Assembly (NCBI GenBank): GCA_029261535.1
Contig: JAJDBF010000026.1
Coordinates: forward strand, 61,271-125,270
Reading direction: 5' to 3'
DNA: 64,000 nt
Origin: Nitrospinaceae bacterium
GTDB lineage: Bacteria > Nitrospinota > Nitrospinia > Nitrospinales > Nitrospinaceae
This document shows positions 8,849 through 17,803 of this stretch, one piece after another; the first letter of the stretch is position 1, and each line of letters starts with the position of its first letter. The notes below the pieces were generated by a model. That model did no database searches. It saw only the letters and a program-made list of their open reading frames with translations, and was not told the DNA's origin. A program made the translations under genes and the position numbers.

Positions 8849-8925
8849 GGAGTCGCGGCTCCGTCCCGGCCTCCACGACTCCATTCCCCTTGGAGGAGGC
8901 GATCTACCTGATAATGAAAACAGGT
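8849..8925 (-). promoter_or_regulatory. two-hairpin intercistronic leader before the Asp-box lipoprotein
   Basis: In the 138-bp gap between the receptor and lipoprotein genes the minus strand can fold a 10-bp stem (arms 8873-8882 and 8849-8858, one G-U pair, 14-nt loop). A smaller 5-bp stem (8921-8925 with 8906-8910, 10-nt loop) precedes it. No T-tract follows, so this is not an ordinary terminator. An RNA stability, processing or attenuation element is possible. I looked for conserved cobalamin-riboswitch boxes and found only a GGGAA-like piece. Confidence 0.4.
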
Positions 8926-8941
8926 GAATGCCCCGCAATTC

Positions 8942-10969
8942 CTAAAACTTCAACGTCACGCCTCCTGAAACGGAACGTCCATCAGCCGGAGAAAAAAAAC
9001 GTCCGGCAAAAGCATTGATGCCACTGCCATCGCTGTACAATTCATCGGTGACGTTATCCACCCGCACAAACGCCCCAAAATTGCCGCGTTCTGCATTCAA
9101 CCGAAGCGCCAATGTTGTGAAGGCAGTGTTTCTGACCGTGTTGATGTCATTCAGGAAATAACCGTCGCTCCATCGAACTTCTGCGCCCGGCTTTAGCATG
9201 ATGTCATGAGGCAACATCCAGTCATATTCCAGCAGGCCAAAAACAATATGCGGTGCCTGTCCCGGCATGGCATTGCCAAGGAAAGCTCCGCCTGTGAAAT
9301 CAAAATCGCTATAAGTGTATGTCGTTTCAAAGTGGAGGTTCGGAATCGGGTCAATCGCAATCCCGACTTCAATTCCTTCGTTTCTCGCCATCCCTGAATT
9401 TGAAAACGTGGTACGAAAACCCACCGTCCTTGGAAGGAGAAAGTTTTCAAAATCCATGTAAAACCAACTCACTTGAGCCTGACCTGGCATACCCAGGATA
9501 TCGAATCCAGCACGAACGCCGACTTCATAACTGTCAACCAGCATCGGCATGAGATTGATAAAGCCGCCGGTAAGCCCGCTGGTAAACTCTGACTCGGTCG
9601 GTGTCTCGAACGCGGTGCTGTGATTGGCGAACAGGGTGACGGTGTCGGTTGGCTGATAATTCAAGCCCACGTGATAGGTCACTTCCTCTACGTCACGAAA
9701 ACCCGTTTGGTTGCCATCAGCAGGAAAATCGTCAGTAAGATCGAACTCCACCAGACTCCAGCGCACACCACCGGTGAATTTCAAATTGGATAAGATTGAA
9801 AACTGGTTCTGAAAATAAACGCCACTGTTGTCGATCACAGTGTCTTCATCTTTAAGTAACGCTCCACGCTTGCCACCAACATTGACATAGTTCTGGGTGT
9901 CGGATGATTGATACTGGATGTTGTAACCGAACACCATGTTGTTGTCGTGGCCCAACAACGGCTGATCATAAGTCAGGCGGAAGTCACCGCCAGTGGCAAT
10001 CCGGTCAATTTCAATAAACTGAAAAATGGGATGGTCCAGCCTGCGCCAGTCCCAGTAACCAGTTACCGAGCCAGACAGATGGTCTGTCAGTTCTCGCCGG
10101 TATTTCACTCCGTAGCGAAAGCGATCATCATACCGCGCAAAATCATTGGTGACGTTATTCGCCAATGCAGACCGGGGATTGGCCAACATCTGCGCGCGAG
10201 TGATCGTACCAGGTATCTTGATGTCCACCGCAACGGCGGCCAGCATCATCTGCAAAGATGATTTGTCATCAAGCTCCCACTCCAGGCTACCGTTAAAACG
10301 CTGAGCCTCCGTGGAAGAATGCGCACGGTATCCATCTTTCTGAGTGTGACTGGCACCCAGGTGATACTTGAAGTTATCCTGCGTGCCATAAGCCGAAGTG
10401 TATGCCTTGAGGAATCCAAATGAACCGCCAATGATCCGGTTATCGGAGTGAAAACCTTCTTCGCCTTTTTTCGTGATGAGGTTGATGACACCGCCGGACG
10501 TATTGCCTCCGTAAATAATTGAAGCAGGCCCACGAACCACCTCCACCCGTTCAACAGCGGCAAGGTCGATCACGTCAAGACGAGTTTGCCCATCCGGTTC
10601 AGTCAGGGGAATACCATCGACCATAATGAAGGCACCCCGCACACCAAAGTTGGATCGAATACCGGATCCACGAACCGAGATGATGACATCATCTGAGCCG
10701 AACCGGTTTTTAACGACGACACCCGGAATCCGGTTCAGTATTTCATGCAACCCGTTGGTGGTGGTCACATCAATCGCCTCCAGTCCTACGGAGCCGATAG
10801 ACTGGGAAATATCTTTTTCGAGCTGTTTTTCACGATTGGCGGAAACAAATACTTCTTGCAAACGCATGGACTGGGATGAGGCAACCTTTTCGGCCGCAAA
10901 TCCATTGGGAACCCACACCCCTGCTACCAGGGCGCAGATCACCCCACAAATAATATTTCTGGTTTTCAT
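8942..10969 (-). CDS. TonB-dependent outer-membrane receptor
   Basis: 675 residues. The signal peptide is residues 1 to about 25 (basic MKTR, hydrophobic core, ending NGFAAE). The plug domain at about 45-160 has the canonical elements GLHEILNRIPGVVV, VRGSGIRSNFGVRG, VDGIPLTEPDGQTRLD and VERVEVVRGPASIIYG. A 22-strand barrel then ends in Phe (GGVTLKF), as the Bam machinery requires. Such receptors import Fe-siderophores, other metal chelates or cobalamin using TonB-ExbBD energy; the plug reads most like iron-chelate receptors. Its neighbours, a His/Cys-rich exported protein upstream and a CPCC lipoprotein downstream, make copper or another metal an alternative. GAGGG provides the ribosome-binding site. 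Confidence 0.9.
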   Translation of the reverse strand: MKTRNIICGVICALVAGVWVPNGFAAEKVASSQSMRLQEVFVSANREKQLEKDISQSIGSVGLEAIDVTTTNGLHEILNRIPGVVVKNRFGSDDVIISVRGSGIRSNFGVRGAFIMVDGIPLTEPDGQTRLDVIDLAAVERVEVVRGPASIIYGGNTSGGVINLITKKGEEGFHSDNRIIGGSFGFLKAYTSAYGTQDNFKYHLGASHTQKDGYRAHSSTEAQRFNGSLEWELDDKSSLQMMLAAVAVDIKIPGTITRAQMLANPRSALANNVTNDFARYDDRFRYGVKYRRELTDHLSGSVTGYWDWRRLDHPIFQFIEIDRIATGGDFRLTYDQPLLGHDNNMVFGYNIQYQSSDTQNYVNVGGKRGALLKDEDTVIDNSGVYFQNQFSILSNLKFTGGVRWSLVEFDLTDDFPADGNQTGFRDVEEVTYHVGLNYQPTDTVTLFANHSTAFETPTESEFTSGLTGGFINLMPMLVDSYEVGVRAGFDILGMPGQAQVSWFYMDFENFLLPRTVGFRTTFSNSGMARNEGIEVGIAIDPIPNLHFETTYTYSDFDFTGGAFLGNAMPGQAPHIVFGLLEYDWMLPHDIMLKPGAEVRWSDGYFLNDINTVRNTAFTTLALRLNAERGNFGAFVRVDNVTDELYSDGSGINAFAGRFFSPADGRSVSGGVTLKF

Positions 10970-11140
10970 GTAAAACCCTCACGTCAAAATAATGCATTTC
11001 TAATTCGGGAGAAGGTTTCAGACATAAAATCGCGTCAAACGCAACCGTTCGTCTCCGGACTTGAGCCAGACACAGAACAACGCACTACAGATTCAGGCAA
11101 ACCCTTCCCGTTTAATTGTAAAAATTAAATTTAAAAAAAA

Positions 11141-11557
11141 TTAGAACTGCTGTGGAGGGGGGATCGCAGGATCGTAAACCAAACGCTTGGGATCTTTAAA
11201 GTCTGGAGGGGTGATATTGTTCCAGGCAATGCTTATCGGAGAAACCACCAAAAGCTCCGCCCAAAACAATGAGGAGGATGAAGAACCGTTAAGAGGCAAG
11301 CCGGAGACTGGGCCGCCACAATCAGAAAGTATCCGGCATTGCACCGGACTCTGCACAGGAATTCTGTTTACATGAGGACAAAGCTTACCCTGATGATGAC
11401 CATTGTGCGCACAATGCAAGTGCCCTTCATGCTCATCTGCGGATGCGGCAAACGGATTGTTCCCAGATGCTTCATGGTGATGCGGCATAGCAAGAACCGT
11501 TTGAGCTGACAGCACCAACCCGAGTGTCAATGTCATAAAAATTGCAAATCTGCGCAT
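11141..11557 (-). CDS. exported His/Cys-rich small protein, probable metal binder
   Basis: About 138 residues. The signal peptide begins MRRFAIFMTL and ends near SAQTVLA. The next 50 residues hold a metal-ligand cluster: MPHHHEAS, DEHEGHLHCAHNGHHQG, KLCPH, then two more Cys (VQCRILSDC). A hydrophobic stretch of about 20 residues follows, then a Pro-rich C-terminus ending IPPPQQF. This layout resembles small DUF2946-like proteins often encoded beside TonB metal receptors in Proteobacteria; the resemblance is by pattern only. The ATG at 11557 gives a canonical signal peptide; the frame stays open to a TTG at 11593. The receptor gene follows 171 bp downstream on the same strand. Confidence 0.65.
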   Translation of the reverse strand: MRRFAIFMTLTLGLVLSAQTVLAMPHHHEASGNNPFAASADEHEGHLHCAHNGHHQGKLCPHVNRIPVQSPVQCRILSDCGGPVSGLPLNGSSSSSLFWAELLVVSPISIAWNNITPPDFKDPKRLVYDPAIPPPQQF

Positions 11558-11644
11558 GAACGGATAGTAGATCAGTACACCGTTCAAAATCAAGGCCTTT
11601 TTAACAACACCTCATTTTTTCCCGTAACAATAATGACCGGAGAT

Positions 11645-11670
11645 AAAAAAAATGCCCGCACCCAAGGGCA
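11645..11670 (-). terminator. Rho-independent terminator of the porin gene
   Basis: On the minus strand TGCCC, an 8-nt loop and GGGCA (11670-11653) are followed at once by eight T residues (11652-11645). It sits about 73 bp after the porin stop codon. The stem is short (5 bp) but the T-run is perfect. Confidence 0.65.
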
Positions 11671-11742
11671 CAAGCACTTCTTTCGAGGAGGTGACGCGAA
11701 CAACCCGGAGCCAACAACTCCTGGTTGCCCAAAACACTTTAC

Positions 11743-13116
11743 TTAGAACGAAATATCCCACTGCAGGCGCACCCTCGCATCATCGTAAAAACGATTGGTC
11801 GAGGCATCTTGCAAAGTCAGGTAGGACGCATCGAGAGTGATCTTGTTATTATGCCCGGCAATGAAGTAGTTCACCGCACCGGTGAATTCCTCGCGCTCAT
11901 TTTCATTGAAGACCCGCACATTGATATTGCTGGAATCCGGCTCGTTGACCACCGCGTAACGAAATGCCACTTCCAAACCTTCCGGCACAGTTGAGATCAA
12001 CCCATGCAGGAAGTAACCGATCTGCGCATAACCGCCATCGAGATAATGCTTTCGGATGTTCACGTTATCCCGGATATTTTTCCAGTGATACTCCTGCTGA
12101 ACAGATAGCCCCTGCCACTTGAAAGCAAATTCCTGAACATATTGATGGGTATCAAATTGCTCCAGGTTACCCGCCGCAGAAGCGGTTGCCGGGCTAGTGT
12201 AGCCTGTCAGGTTGCCACAACCGGCGGTGCTCCAGCGGGTACACATGCCTGAATTTTGCACGGCGGCGAACGCCAGACTGCCGGTCGGTTTCTTGTGAAA
12301 CCTGACATCCGACTGTCGCCATTTCAGATCGCGACCCAAAAAATTCCACTGGACGCGTCCCATGAACATATGATTGTCGTCTGGGTTATTAACTCCCTTA
12401 CCTTCACCGTTGAACACACCGGCATAATACCTAAGGTCCGCATGGGTTCCCTTGAACAACCGGCCCTGTGCCATGACTCCGACCTGTCGGTCTATATTGA
12501 ACTGGCGATTGACAATGGACCGCTCGACAAATTGTTGCCGACCGGAAGAGTCGACACGTTCGCGATTGTAATTGATTTTCCACTGTCCCACCCGGATGCC
12601 GAAGAAATCCCAAGGCTGAACATCAATCCTCCAGTCGATGACCCGGCTCCGCGTGTTACGGGACTGGTTGCCACCCAGCGTGTTGGTGGAGGGTTGAAGG
12701 TCCATTTCAAAATAATATTTAACCCATGGCTTGTAACCGTGCCCGCCAATTTTCATGCGAATCCGCCGCGCCTCAAAATTACTCGTGTCCAGGCGATTAA
12801 AATTGGCGGGGGACCTCGGGTCACTGGTGTTGATTCCGGAGTACCTCATTTGTGCACGCCACTGCAGATTCGTCTGAAACAAACCATTGCCCGTCTCAAG
12901 GCGAAACCCTTTTTTGCCGTAGCTCGCTTTAATGTCTGTCGTAGACCGAACACCATGCGGACCGAAATTTACTTTCAGGTCCTGCCCGTGGTACGCATGG
13001 TTTTTTTCCTCCATGGCCTGCAAACGAATTTTCTTTTCAGACATTTCCGCCTGAACCGGAACAACCCAAAGCACTGCACCCAGTAAAATACTAAAAAAAA
13101 ACCAGGTATTTTTCAT
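11743..13116 (-). CDS. OprP/OprO-type outer-membrane porin
   Basis: 457 residues. The signal peptide ends near VVPVQAE, and a short helical segment (about 25-45) could be a trimer coiled-coil. A beta-barrel follows with features of the phosphate-selective porin family: FRLETGNGLFQTNLQWRAQM early, FEARRIRMKIGGHGYKPWVK in the first third and DWRIDVQPWDFFGIRVGQWK in the middle. The C-terminus is aromatic (VRLQWDISF). Such porins pass phosphate, polyphosphate or other small anions; which one is not decided here. The ribosome-binding site is AGGAAGG. The gene is flanked by a terminator downstream and a 7-bp inverted repeat in its leader. Confidence 0.8.
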   Translation of the reverse strand: MKNTWFFFSILLGAVLWVVPVQAEMSEKKIRLQAMEEKNHAYHGQDLKVNFGPHGVRSTTDIKASYGKKGFRLETGNGLFQTNLQWRAQMRYSGINTSDPRSPANFNRLDTSNFEARRIRMKIGGHGYKPWVKYYFEMDLQPSTNTLGGNQSRNTRSRVIDWRIDVQPWDFFGIRVGQWKINYNRERVDSSGRQQFVERSIVNRQFNIDRQVGVMAQGRLFKGTHADLRYYAGVFNGEGKGVNNPDDNHMFMGRVQWNFLGRDLKWRQSDVRFHKKPTGSLAFAAVQNSGMCTRWSTAGCGNLTGYTSPATASAAGNLEQFDTHQYVQEFAFKWQGLSVQQEYHWKNIRDNVNIRKHYLDGGYAQIGYFLHGLISTVPEGLEVAFRYAVVNEPDSSNINVRVFNENEREEFTGAVNYFIAGHNNKITLDASYLTLQDASTNRFYDDARVRLQWDISF

Positions 13117-13143
13117 ACCAACACCTTCCTCATCGGAAATGAC

Positions 13144-13166
13144 GACCTGAACTAATTTGTCAGGTC
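13144..13166 (-). promoter_or_regulatory. 7-bp inverted repeat in the porin leader
   Basis: GACCTGA (13144-13150) and TCAGGTC (13160-13166) form a perfect inverted repeat with a 9-bp spacer, 28-50 bp before the porin ATG. It could be an operator for a dimeric regulator or an mRNA hairpin near the ribosome-binding site. The rest of the 242-bp gap is AT-rich with no gene. Confidence 0.35.
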
Positions 13167-13358
13167 AAAAATTATGGGCAACTCAATTTCCAGTAAAGTC
13201 TACCGAGGAAATATTAGCTGAAGGTTAGAACAGGATTTAATTTGATTGAGATCGGGCGTTTCTAACAAAACAAACCTTTTAAACGGCCTCTTTGATTAAT
13301 TAAGAACGGGAAACCATGGGAGCAATAATCATTCAAAAGCGTTCAGAGGTGAAGGGTC

Positions 13359-14141
13359 TTAAAAATTTTGATTCAGGATTTCATTTTTCTTTCTCTGATA
13401 ATCCTGCTCATCAATCAAACCATTTTCGTACAGGTCTTTAAGATTCTTTAGTTTTTTCCTAATTCGTTGCTGGTCGGAAGGCGGAGTGCTTTGTTTTTGC
13501 CGTTTGCTGGGAGGTGCTGATTTCAAGGACCGGGTCGCTGACCTGCGTTTGAGTTTCGACAAATTCAAATCGACTACGATCCAGTTTTCTTTTGTCACCT
13601 TGACCAATCCGGTTTTCTCTTTATAAATTTCCTGACCGACCATCCGACGGACCAGCCGCCAGGTCGGCGCGGTTGTCCCCAAAAAATGGTTGGAGTAATC
13701 GACATCGTTGATACGGAGAAACCGCCAGTGAATTTTCCCGACGGATGAAAACACCTCACCTTCGGTCACGCCTCTCTTCGCCTGAAACCCGAAATAAATA
13801 TAGTTACCGTCTTCCACCTTACCCAGCGCCGCCTTCAATCCCGCAGTCAGTTTCTTCACGTCCTCATTAGTGAATACGGGATAAGCCTTTTGGTCAAGCA
13901 CCGAAATATCCTGATAATAAAGCGACAGTAAATGATTTTGTACTTGATCCGTGGAAATAGTCACCGGATGATCGATCTGAAAATCTTCAAGGTCTTCGCT
14001 CAACTCATAAAGACGTAAAAAGGAAACGGTCAAGCCGGGCTTATTGTAAGTCCGGTCTTTCTCCAACGACTGGCATGCCCCGAGAAGCAGACAAAGCATC
14101 AGCAAACAGGCCACCCTGAAATGTTGCTTGAAATTTAACAT
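13359..14141 (-). CDS. lipoprotein with C-terminal SHOCT domain
   Basis: 260 residues from the ATG at 14141 (an upstream in-frame TTG lies at 14171). The signal peptide ends with the lipobox LLGAC, so it is lipidated at about Cys23. The middle is an unrecognised alpha/beta domain. A basic Ser/Pro/Lys-rich linker (residues about 195-225) leads to a 30-residue C-terminal helical hairpin KLKNLKDLYENGLIDEQDYQ that fits the SHOCT (short C-terminal) domain, normally an oligomerisation module. It reads in the same direction as the zinc-import operon upstream but is separated from it by about 120 bp. Cellular role unknown. Confidence 0.7.
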   Translation of the reverse strand: MLNFKQHFRVACLLMLCLLLGACQSLEKDRTYNKPGLTVSFLRLYELSEDLEDFQIDHPVTISTDQVQNHLLSLYYQDISVLDQKAYPVFTNEDVKKLTAGLKAALGKVEDGNYIYFGFQAKRGVTEGEVFSSVGKIHWRFLRINDVDYSNHFLGTTAPTWRLVRRMVGQEIYKEKTGLVKVTKENWIVVDLNLSKLKRRSATRSLKSAPPSKRQKQSTPPSDQQRIRKKLKNLKDLYENGLIDEQDYQRKKNEILNQNF

Positions 14142-14260
14142 TGGAAACTCATTTAGAGGTCGCTTGATCAATACACATGCTTACAAATAATATTCCGATT
14201 CCTTGCGACAATTCAACCCGGCAAGAGAGATCAAATCGTTTCCTAACAAATATCAAAAGA

Positions 14261-15235
14261 TCACACGAGGCAGGACTGAATCCCGGCTAAAAGGCGGTCA
14301 GCGTCCAGATGGCGACCAATAAAAACCATTCGGTTGACCGGGTCCTTCCCTTTCCAGGTCGCACTCGGGCCACTGTCGTACATCTGATATACGCTTTGAA
14401 ACAGGGTGGGCATCGTGGATTCGGGGAGATTCAATACACCCTTGGCACGAAACACATCCATGCCCTCCACAATCAGCAACATCTGGAGCCAGAGCTGAAA
14501 CCGGTTTTCATCGAGTTTACCGGGGATTTCCAGACTCACAGAAGTCACCGCCTGTTCTTTATCTTCCCCATGATGCTGATGCGTATTTTCCGGAGGGTTC
14601 ATGCTTTCGGAAAGTTCAAATCCCCCCAGGTTGAGTATATGATCCAGATTCACTTTTGCGTGATTCACTTTATGAAATGCCGCCTCGGGATTAATTGACC
14701 GGATTTTATTTTCCACTTCCTGCAAAAGTTTTGTAGGCACCAGATCAATTTTATTCAGCACCAGCACACTGGAAAATGCGATCTGCTCCCAGGTCACATC
14801 AAGTTCTTCTAATTGGGTGTTGATATGCAAAGCGTCAACCAGGGTGACCACACCATCCAGCTTCAACTCCTGAGGCAGTTCATCATCCACCAGAAATGCC
14901 TGCGCAATAGGACCGGGGGAGGCGAGGCCGGTGGCCTCAATCAGGATGGAGTCGAACCGGTCCTGCCTTTTTAAAAGACGACCCAGTGTTTCTAAAAGGT
15001 CGGTGCGGACAGAGCAACAAATACAACCGTTACTCATTTCAAAAATATCGTCGTCGGCTCCGATAATCAAATCATGATCGACCGGAATTTCACCAAACTC
15101 ATTTTCGACCACCGCGATGCGCTTGCCGTGATTCTGGCTCAGGATATGATTGAGCAGGGTAGTTTTTCCGGAGCCGAGACCACCGGCCAACAGGGTGACG
15201 GGCAACTCACTTGAACTGTATTGTCGATTGCCCAT
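14261..15235 (-). CDS. CobW/ZigA-type G3E GTPase (metallochaperone)
   Basis: 324 residues. Walker A GGLGSGKTTLL is near residue 20 and the family metal site CICC near residue 72 (SNGCICCSVRTDLLETL). An ExxG-type ENEFGE comes before the metal site and an NKIDL guanine motif near 160. A His-rich loop ENTHQHHGED lies near 218, and the CobW C-terminal domain runs from about 230. G3E GTPases of this subgroup deliver zinc (or cobalt) to client enzymes. It is the last gene of a four-gene operon after the metal permease (18-bp gap), which strongly suggests a zinc role. GTPase identity is certain; the metal is inferred from context. Confidence 0.85.
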   Translation of the reverse strand: MGNRQYSSSELPVTLLAGGLGSGKTTLLNHILSQNHGKRIAVVENEFGEIPVDHDLIIGADDDIFEMSNGCICCSVRTDLLETLGRLLKRQDRFDSILIEATGLASPGPIAQAFLVDDELPQELKLDGVVTLVDALHINTQLEELDVTWEQIAFSSVLVLNKIDLVPTKLLQEVENKIRSINPEAAFHKVNHAKVNLDHILNLGGFELSESMNPPENTHQHHGEDKEQAVTSVSLEIPGKLDENRFQLWLQMLLIVEGMDVFRAKGVLNLPESTMPTLFQSVYQMYDSGPSATWKGKDPVNRMVFIGRHLDADRLLAGIQSCLV

Positions 15236-15253
15236 GATCGGTTGGTGAAACGC

Positions 15254-16084
15254 TTAGCGCAAAGGAGTCCGTCGCATGACGGCGCACCCGGCAAGCGACA
15301 AAAGGTAAGTGACACCGGCGACCACGACTATCATTGCGCCGGAGGGAAAATCGTAGGTGTAGGATGCGTACAATCCGCTGGAGGTGAACACCATGCCGCA
15401 CAGCACTGCCATCATCATCATCTTGTTCATGGAGCGGACATAGTGGCCGGCAATCGCCGCCGGCAACGTCAACAAGGCGATCACCAGAATGACTCCGACT
15501 ATCTTGATGAAAAGGACCACGGTCAACCCAACCAGCATCAGAAACAAAAGATAAAAGCGTTCGACATTGACCCCGCGTAAGCGTGCAAACTCTTCATCAA
15601 ACGAGACCGCCATGAACTGTTTGTAAAACAGAAGCACCACCGCGATCACCAGCACATCGAGACCCAGGATCAACATGAGGTCGCTGTCCCCAATGACCAG
15701 AATACTGCCAAACAGAAAGTGCATGAGGTCCATATTGTAACCGGGCGTTTTCGATAAAAATAAAATACCAACCGCCATGCCAAGGGACCACAGCGCACTG
15801 ATGACCGTGTCTTCATATTCCTTGAGGCGCAGACTCACAAAACCGAGGAGAAGCGAAAACGCGACTGCGGCACCCAGTGCCCCGATGACGGGAGAGAACT
15901 CCAGAAAATAGGCGAAGCCGACGCCGCCAATGATTGAATGAGCGATGCCGCCAGCGAGGTAACTGATTCTTTTGACCACGACAAACGTGCCGACAATGCC
16001 ACAGGCGATACTCGACAGCAAACCTGCCACGAGGGCATAGCGCATGAAGCTGTATTCAGAAAGGGCGTTGAAAAATTCCATCAT
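15254..16084 (-). CDS. metal ABC transporter permease (ZnuB/MntB family)
   Basis: 276 residues with about eight hydrophobic segments, starting MMEFFNALSEYSFMRYALVA. It has the family signature around GIVGTFVVVKRISYLAGGIAHSI, where the GGIAH stretch contacts the ATPase in this class. It forms the membrane channel of a zinc/manganese/iron importer. Its start overlaps the stop of the ATPase gene by 4 bp (ATGA), showing translational coupling. The ninth-helix variant found in some Mn systems is not evident. Confidence 0.88.
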   Translation of the reverse strand: MMEFFNALSEYSFMRYALVAGLLSSIACGIVGTFVVVKRISYLAGGIAHSIIGGVGFAYFLEFSPVIGALGAAVAFSLLLGFVSLRLKEYEDTVISALWSLGMAVGILFLSKTPGYNMDLMHFLFGSILVIGDSDLMLILGLDVLVIAVVLLFYKQFMAVSFDEEFARLRGVNVERFYLLFLMLVGLTVVLFIKIVGVILVIALLTLPAAIAGHYVRSMNKMMMMAVLCGMVFTSSGLYASYTYDFPSGAMIVVVAGVTYLLSLAGCAVMRRTPLR

Positions 16085-16824
16085 CGGCCTTCATAGGGAG
16101 GATGCTGATGCGCCACCAGATGAACGGGATGTTCATAAAGGCCTTGCAGAATATCGTTGGTGATTTCAGTGGTCTTGTGCACCTGCAACGTGCGGTTGAG
16201 GCAGGCGACCCGGTGAATATATTTGGAAATAAAACCGATGTCATGAGACACGACGATGATGGTCACCCGTTCATTTAATTTCTGAAGGAGATCGAAAATA
16301 TCCTCCTCTTTTCTCATGTCGATATTGGCGGTCGGTTCATCCAGAATGAGAAGATCCGGTTCCCCCGCAAGAGCCCGTGCGATCAATACCCGTTGCAATT
16401 GCCCACCCGACAACGTGCCGATCGGCCGGTCTTTCAGATTTTCAACCTCGACTTCGCGCATGGCTTGCAGGGCAATTTCCTTGTCACGCTTGCGATAAAA
16501 CCCGAATGCAGACGTCTTGCCCAGCCGCCCAAGCAGTACCGTTTCTTCAACGCTGATGGGGAAATCCCGCGCGAACTGTGCGATCTGTGGCATGTAGCCG
16601 ATACGTCCGCGTCCCTGCTCCGGAGTTTTTCCGAATAAAGTGATTTCACCCATTTGCGGTTTGAGGACACCCAGGATCAGTTTCAGAAGTGTGCTTTTGC
16701 CACTGCCGTTCGGCCCCACCAGGCCAAGGAATTCCCCGGACGGGACTGTCAGGTTCACATGCTCCAGCACCGGCGGTCCGTTATAACTGAAAGACACTTC
16801 TTTGATGACAATCGCGTCACTCAT
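16081..16824 (-). CDS. metal ABC transporter ATP-binding protein (ZnuC/MntA family)
   Basis: 247 residues with a complete ABC cassette: Walker A GPNGSGKSTL near residue 37, signature LSGGQLQRVLIARALA near 140, Walker B LLILDEP near 160, and the switch His in VVSHDIGF. It powers the importer with the permease encoded next. Both gene boundaries are 4-bp ATGA overlaps. The last 30 residues include TTEITNDILQGLYEHP and a terminal His-rich HPVHLVAHQHPP, a tail often seen in zinc-type ATPases. Confidence 0.9.
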   Translation of the reverse strand: MSDAIVIKEVSFSYNGPPVLEHVNLTVPSGEFLGLVGPNGSGKSTLLKLILGVLKPQMGEITLFGKTPEQGRGRIGYMPQIAQFARDFPISVEETVLLGRLGKTSAFGFYRKRDKEIALQAMREVEVENLKDRPIGTLSGGQLQRVLIARALAGEPDLLILDEPTANIDMRKEEDIFDLLQKLNERVTIIVVSHDIGFISKYIHRVACLNRTLQVHKTTEITNDILQGLYEHPVHLVAHQHPPYEGR

Positions 16825-17711
16825 TCTTGCATCGCCTCGACAAAGGCCTCTGCCACTTGTCGCATATTGTTTAAATAATTTTCCGCCAGCGGATTCACTG
16901 TCACCACTTTGGCTCCCAGGGAGCGGGCGACCGGTCCTACAATTTCCCGCGAAAACTGTTTCTGAATAAAAATAACTTTCACATGGTGCTCCCGGCCCAG
17001 TTGAACCACTTCCCCCAAAGCCCGTGGCCCCGGTTCCCGGCCTTCAACTTCTATCGGAATTTCCTTCAAACCGTAATGATCTGCAAAATGGTGCCACGCC
17101 GGATGATAGGTTAAAAAGGCCCGATTCTTCACTGGCTTGAGCAGTGCACGGATATCCCGGTCCAGCTTCACCAGTTGCTTGACAAACTTGCGATGGTTCC
17201 TTCTAAAGAAAGCGGCGGACGATGGTTCTTCTTCTACGAGAGTTTGCAAAATAATATCCGCAGAAGATTTTACCCAGCGCGGATTCAACCAGCGGTGCGG
17301 ATTTTCCGCATGCGAGTGACCGCCCTCCTGCCGCCCCGTTCGTTTGGCAATGCGATGCTCTTTGTAGAGAGGCACCACTTTCAAATCAAGATGCGTTTCC
17401 TTGATCCGGGGCATCCACTGATCCTCAAATGGAACCCCCACCATAAAAAACACGCGCGAGTCTCCAAGATGGGCTACCTGCTTTGGAGATAAATCCAGCA
17501 TGTCAGGCGTTTGCCCTGGACGCACCAAAGCCACAACCTCTACCTTCTGCCCGCCGATCTGCTCGACAAAAAATTTCTGCGGCAAAATACTGACCGAAAC
17601 CTGGATGGGCGTTTCTTTGGCCAAAATTGCCGATGAAGGAAGCAGGGCTCCCAACAATACCGCGCCCAGCCCAAATATTTTTCCCAACCGAGAAATACAA
17701 CTACCTTTCAT
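16821..17711 (-). CDS. periplasmic metal-binding protein of the ABC importer, atypical ligand set
   Basis: 296 residues. The signal peptide is residues 1 to about 31 (ending AILAKE), followed by the cluster A-I solute-binding fold. Two of four usual metal ligands are visible: the His in NPHRWLNP and the His in FLTYHPAWHHFA. The first ligand region, normally PG-x-x-x-H, reads PGQTPDMLDLSPKQ with Asp where His is expected. The last, normally a DPLG Asp, reads VNPLAENY with Asn. A short His loop GGHSHAENPH precedes the second ligand. Function as the capture protein for the importer is clear from the operon; the bound metal may differ from zinc. It is the first gene of the operon. Confidence 0.82.
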   Translation of the reverse strand: MKGSCISRLGKIFGLGAVLLGALLPSSAILAKETPIQVSVSILPQKFFVEQIGGQKVEVVALVRPGQTPDMLDLSPKQVAHLGDSRVFFMVGVPFEDQWMPRIKETHLDLKVVPLYKEHRIAKRTGRQEGGHSHAENPHRWLNPRWVKSSADIILQTLVEEEPSSAAFFRRNHRKFVKQLVKLDRDIRALLKPVKNRAFLTYHPAWHHFADHYGLKEIPIEVEGREPGPRALGEVVQLGREHHVKVIFIQKQFSREIVGPVARSLGAKVVTVNPLAENYLNNMRQVAEAFVEAMQE

Positions 17712-17768
17712 AACACTCCAAAATTTAAACGGACCTCCCTGGCGCGACCGGAAGCCACTTTCGACAGT

Positions 17769-17803
17769 CCTTATAAGGGGAAATTTTTGAACTGGTTATT
17801 ATA
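17769..17803 (-). promoter_or_regulatory. candidate -10 element and palindrome upstream of the metal importer operon
   Basis: The minus strand carries a perfect TATAAT (17803-17798), about 87 bp before the ATG, without a clear -35. Just downstream lies the perfect 10-bp palindrome CCTTATAAGG (17769-17778), a possible operator for a dimeric metal regulator. I could not match it to a known Zur or MntR box. Confidence 0.35.

Noticed and set aside
8804..8941. Possible cobalamin riboswitch before the Asp-box lipoprotein
   Set aside because: Only a GGGAA-like piece matches. The B12 box and the GGTG element are missing, and the main stem pairs differently.
12256..13086. A 276-codon open frame on the plus strand inside the porin gene
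   Set aside because: It mirrors the porin; the porin has a signal peptide, a C-terminal aromatic residue and a terminator.
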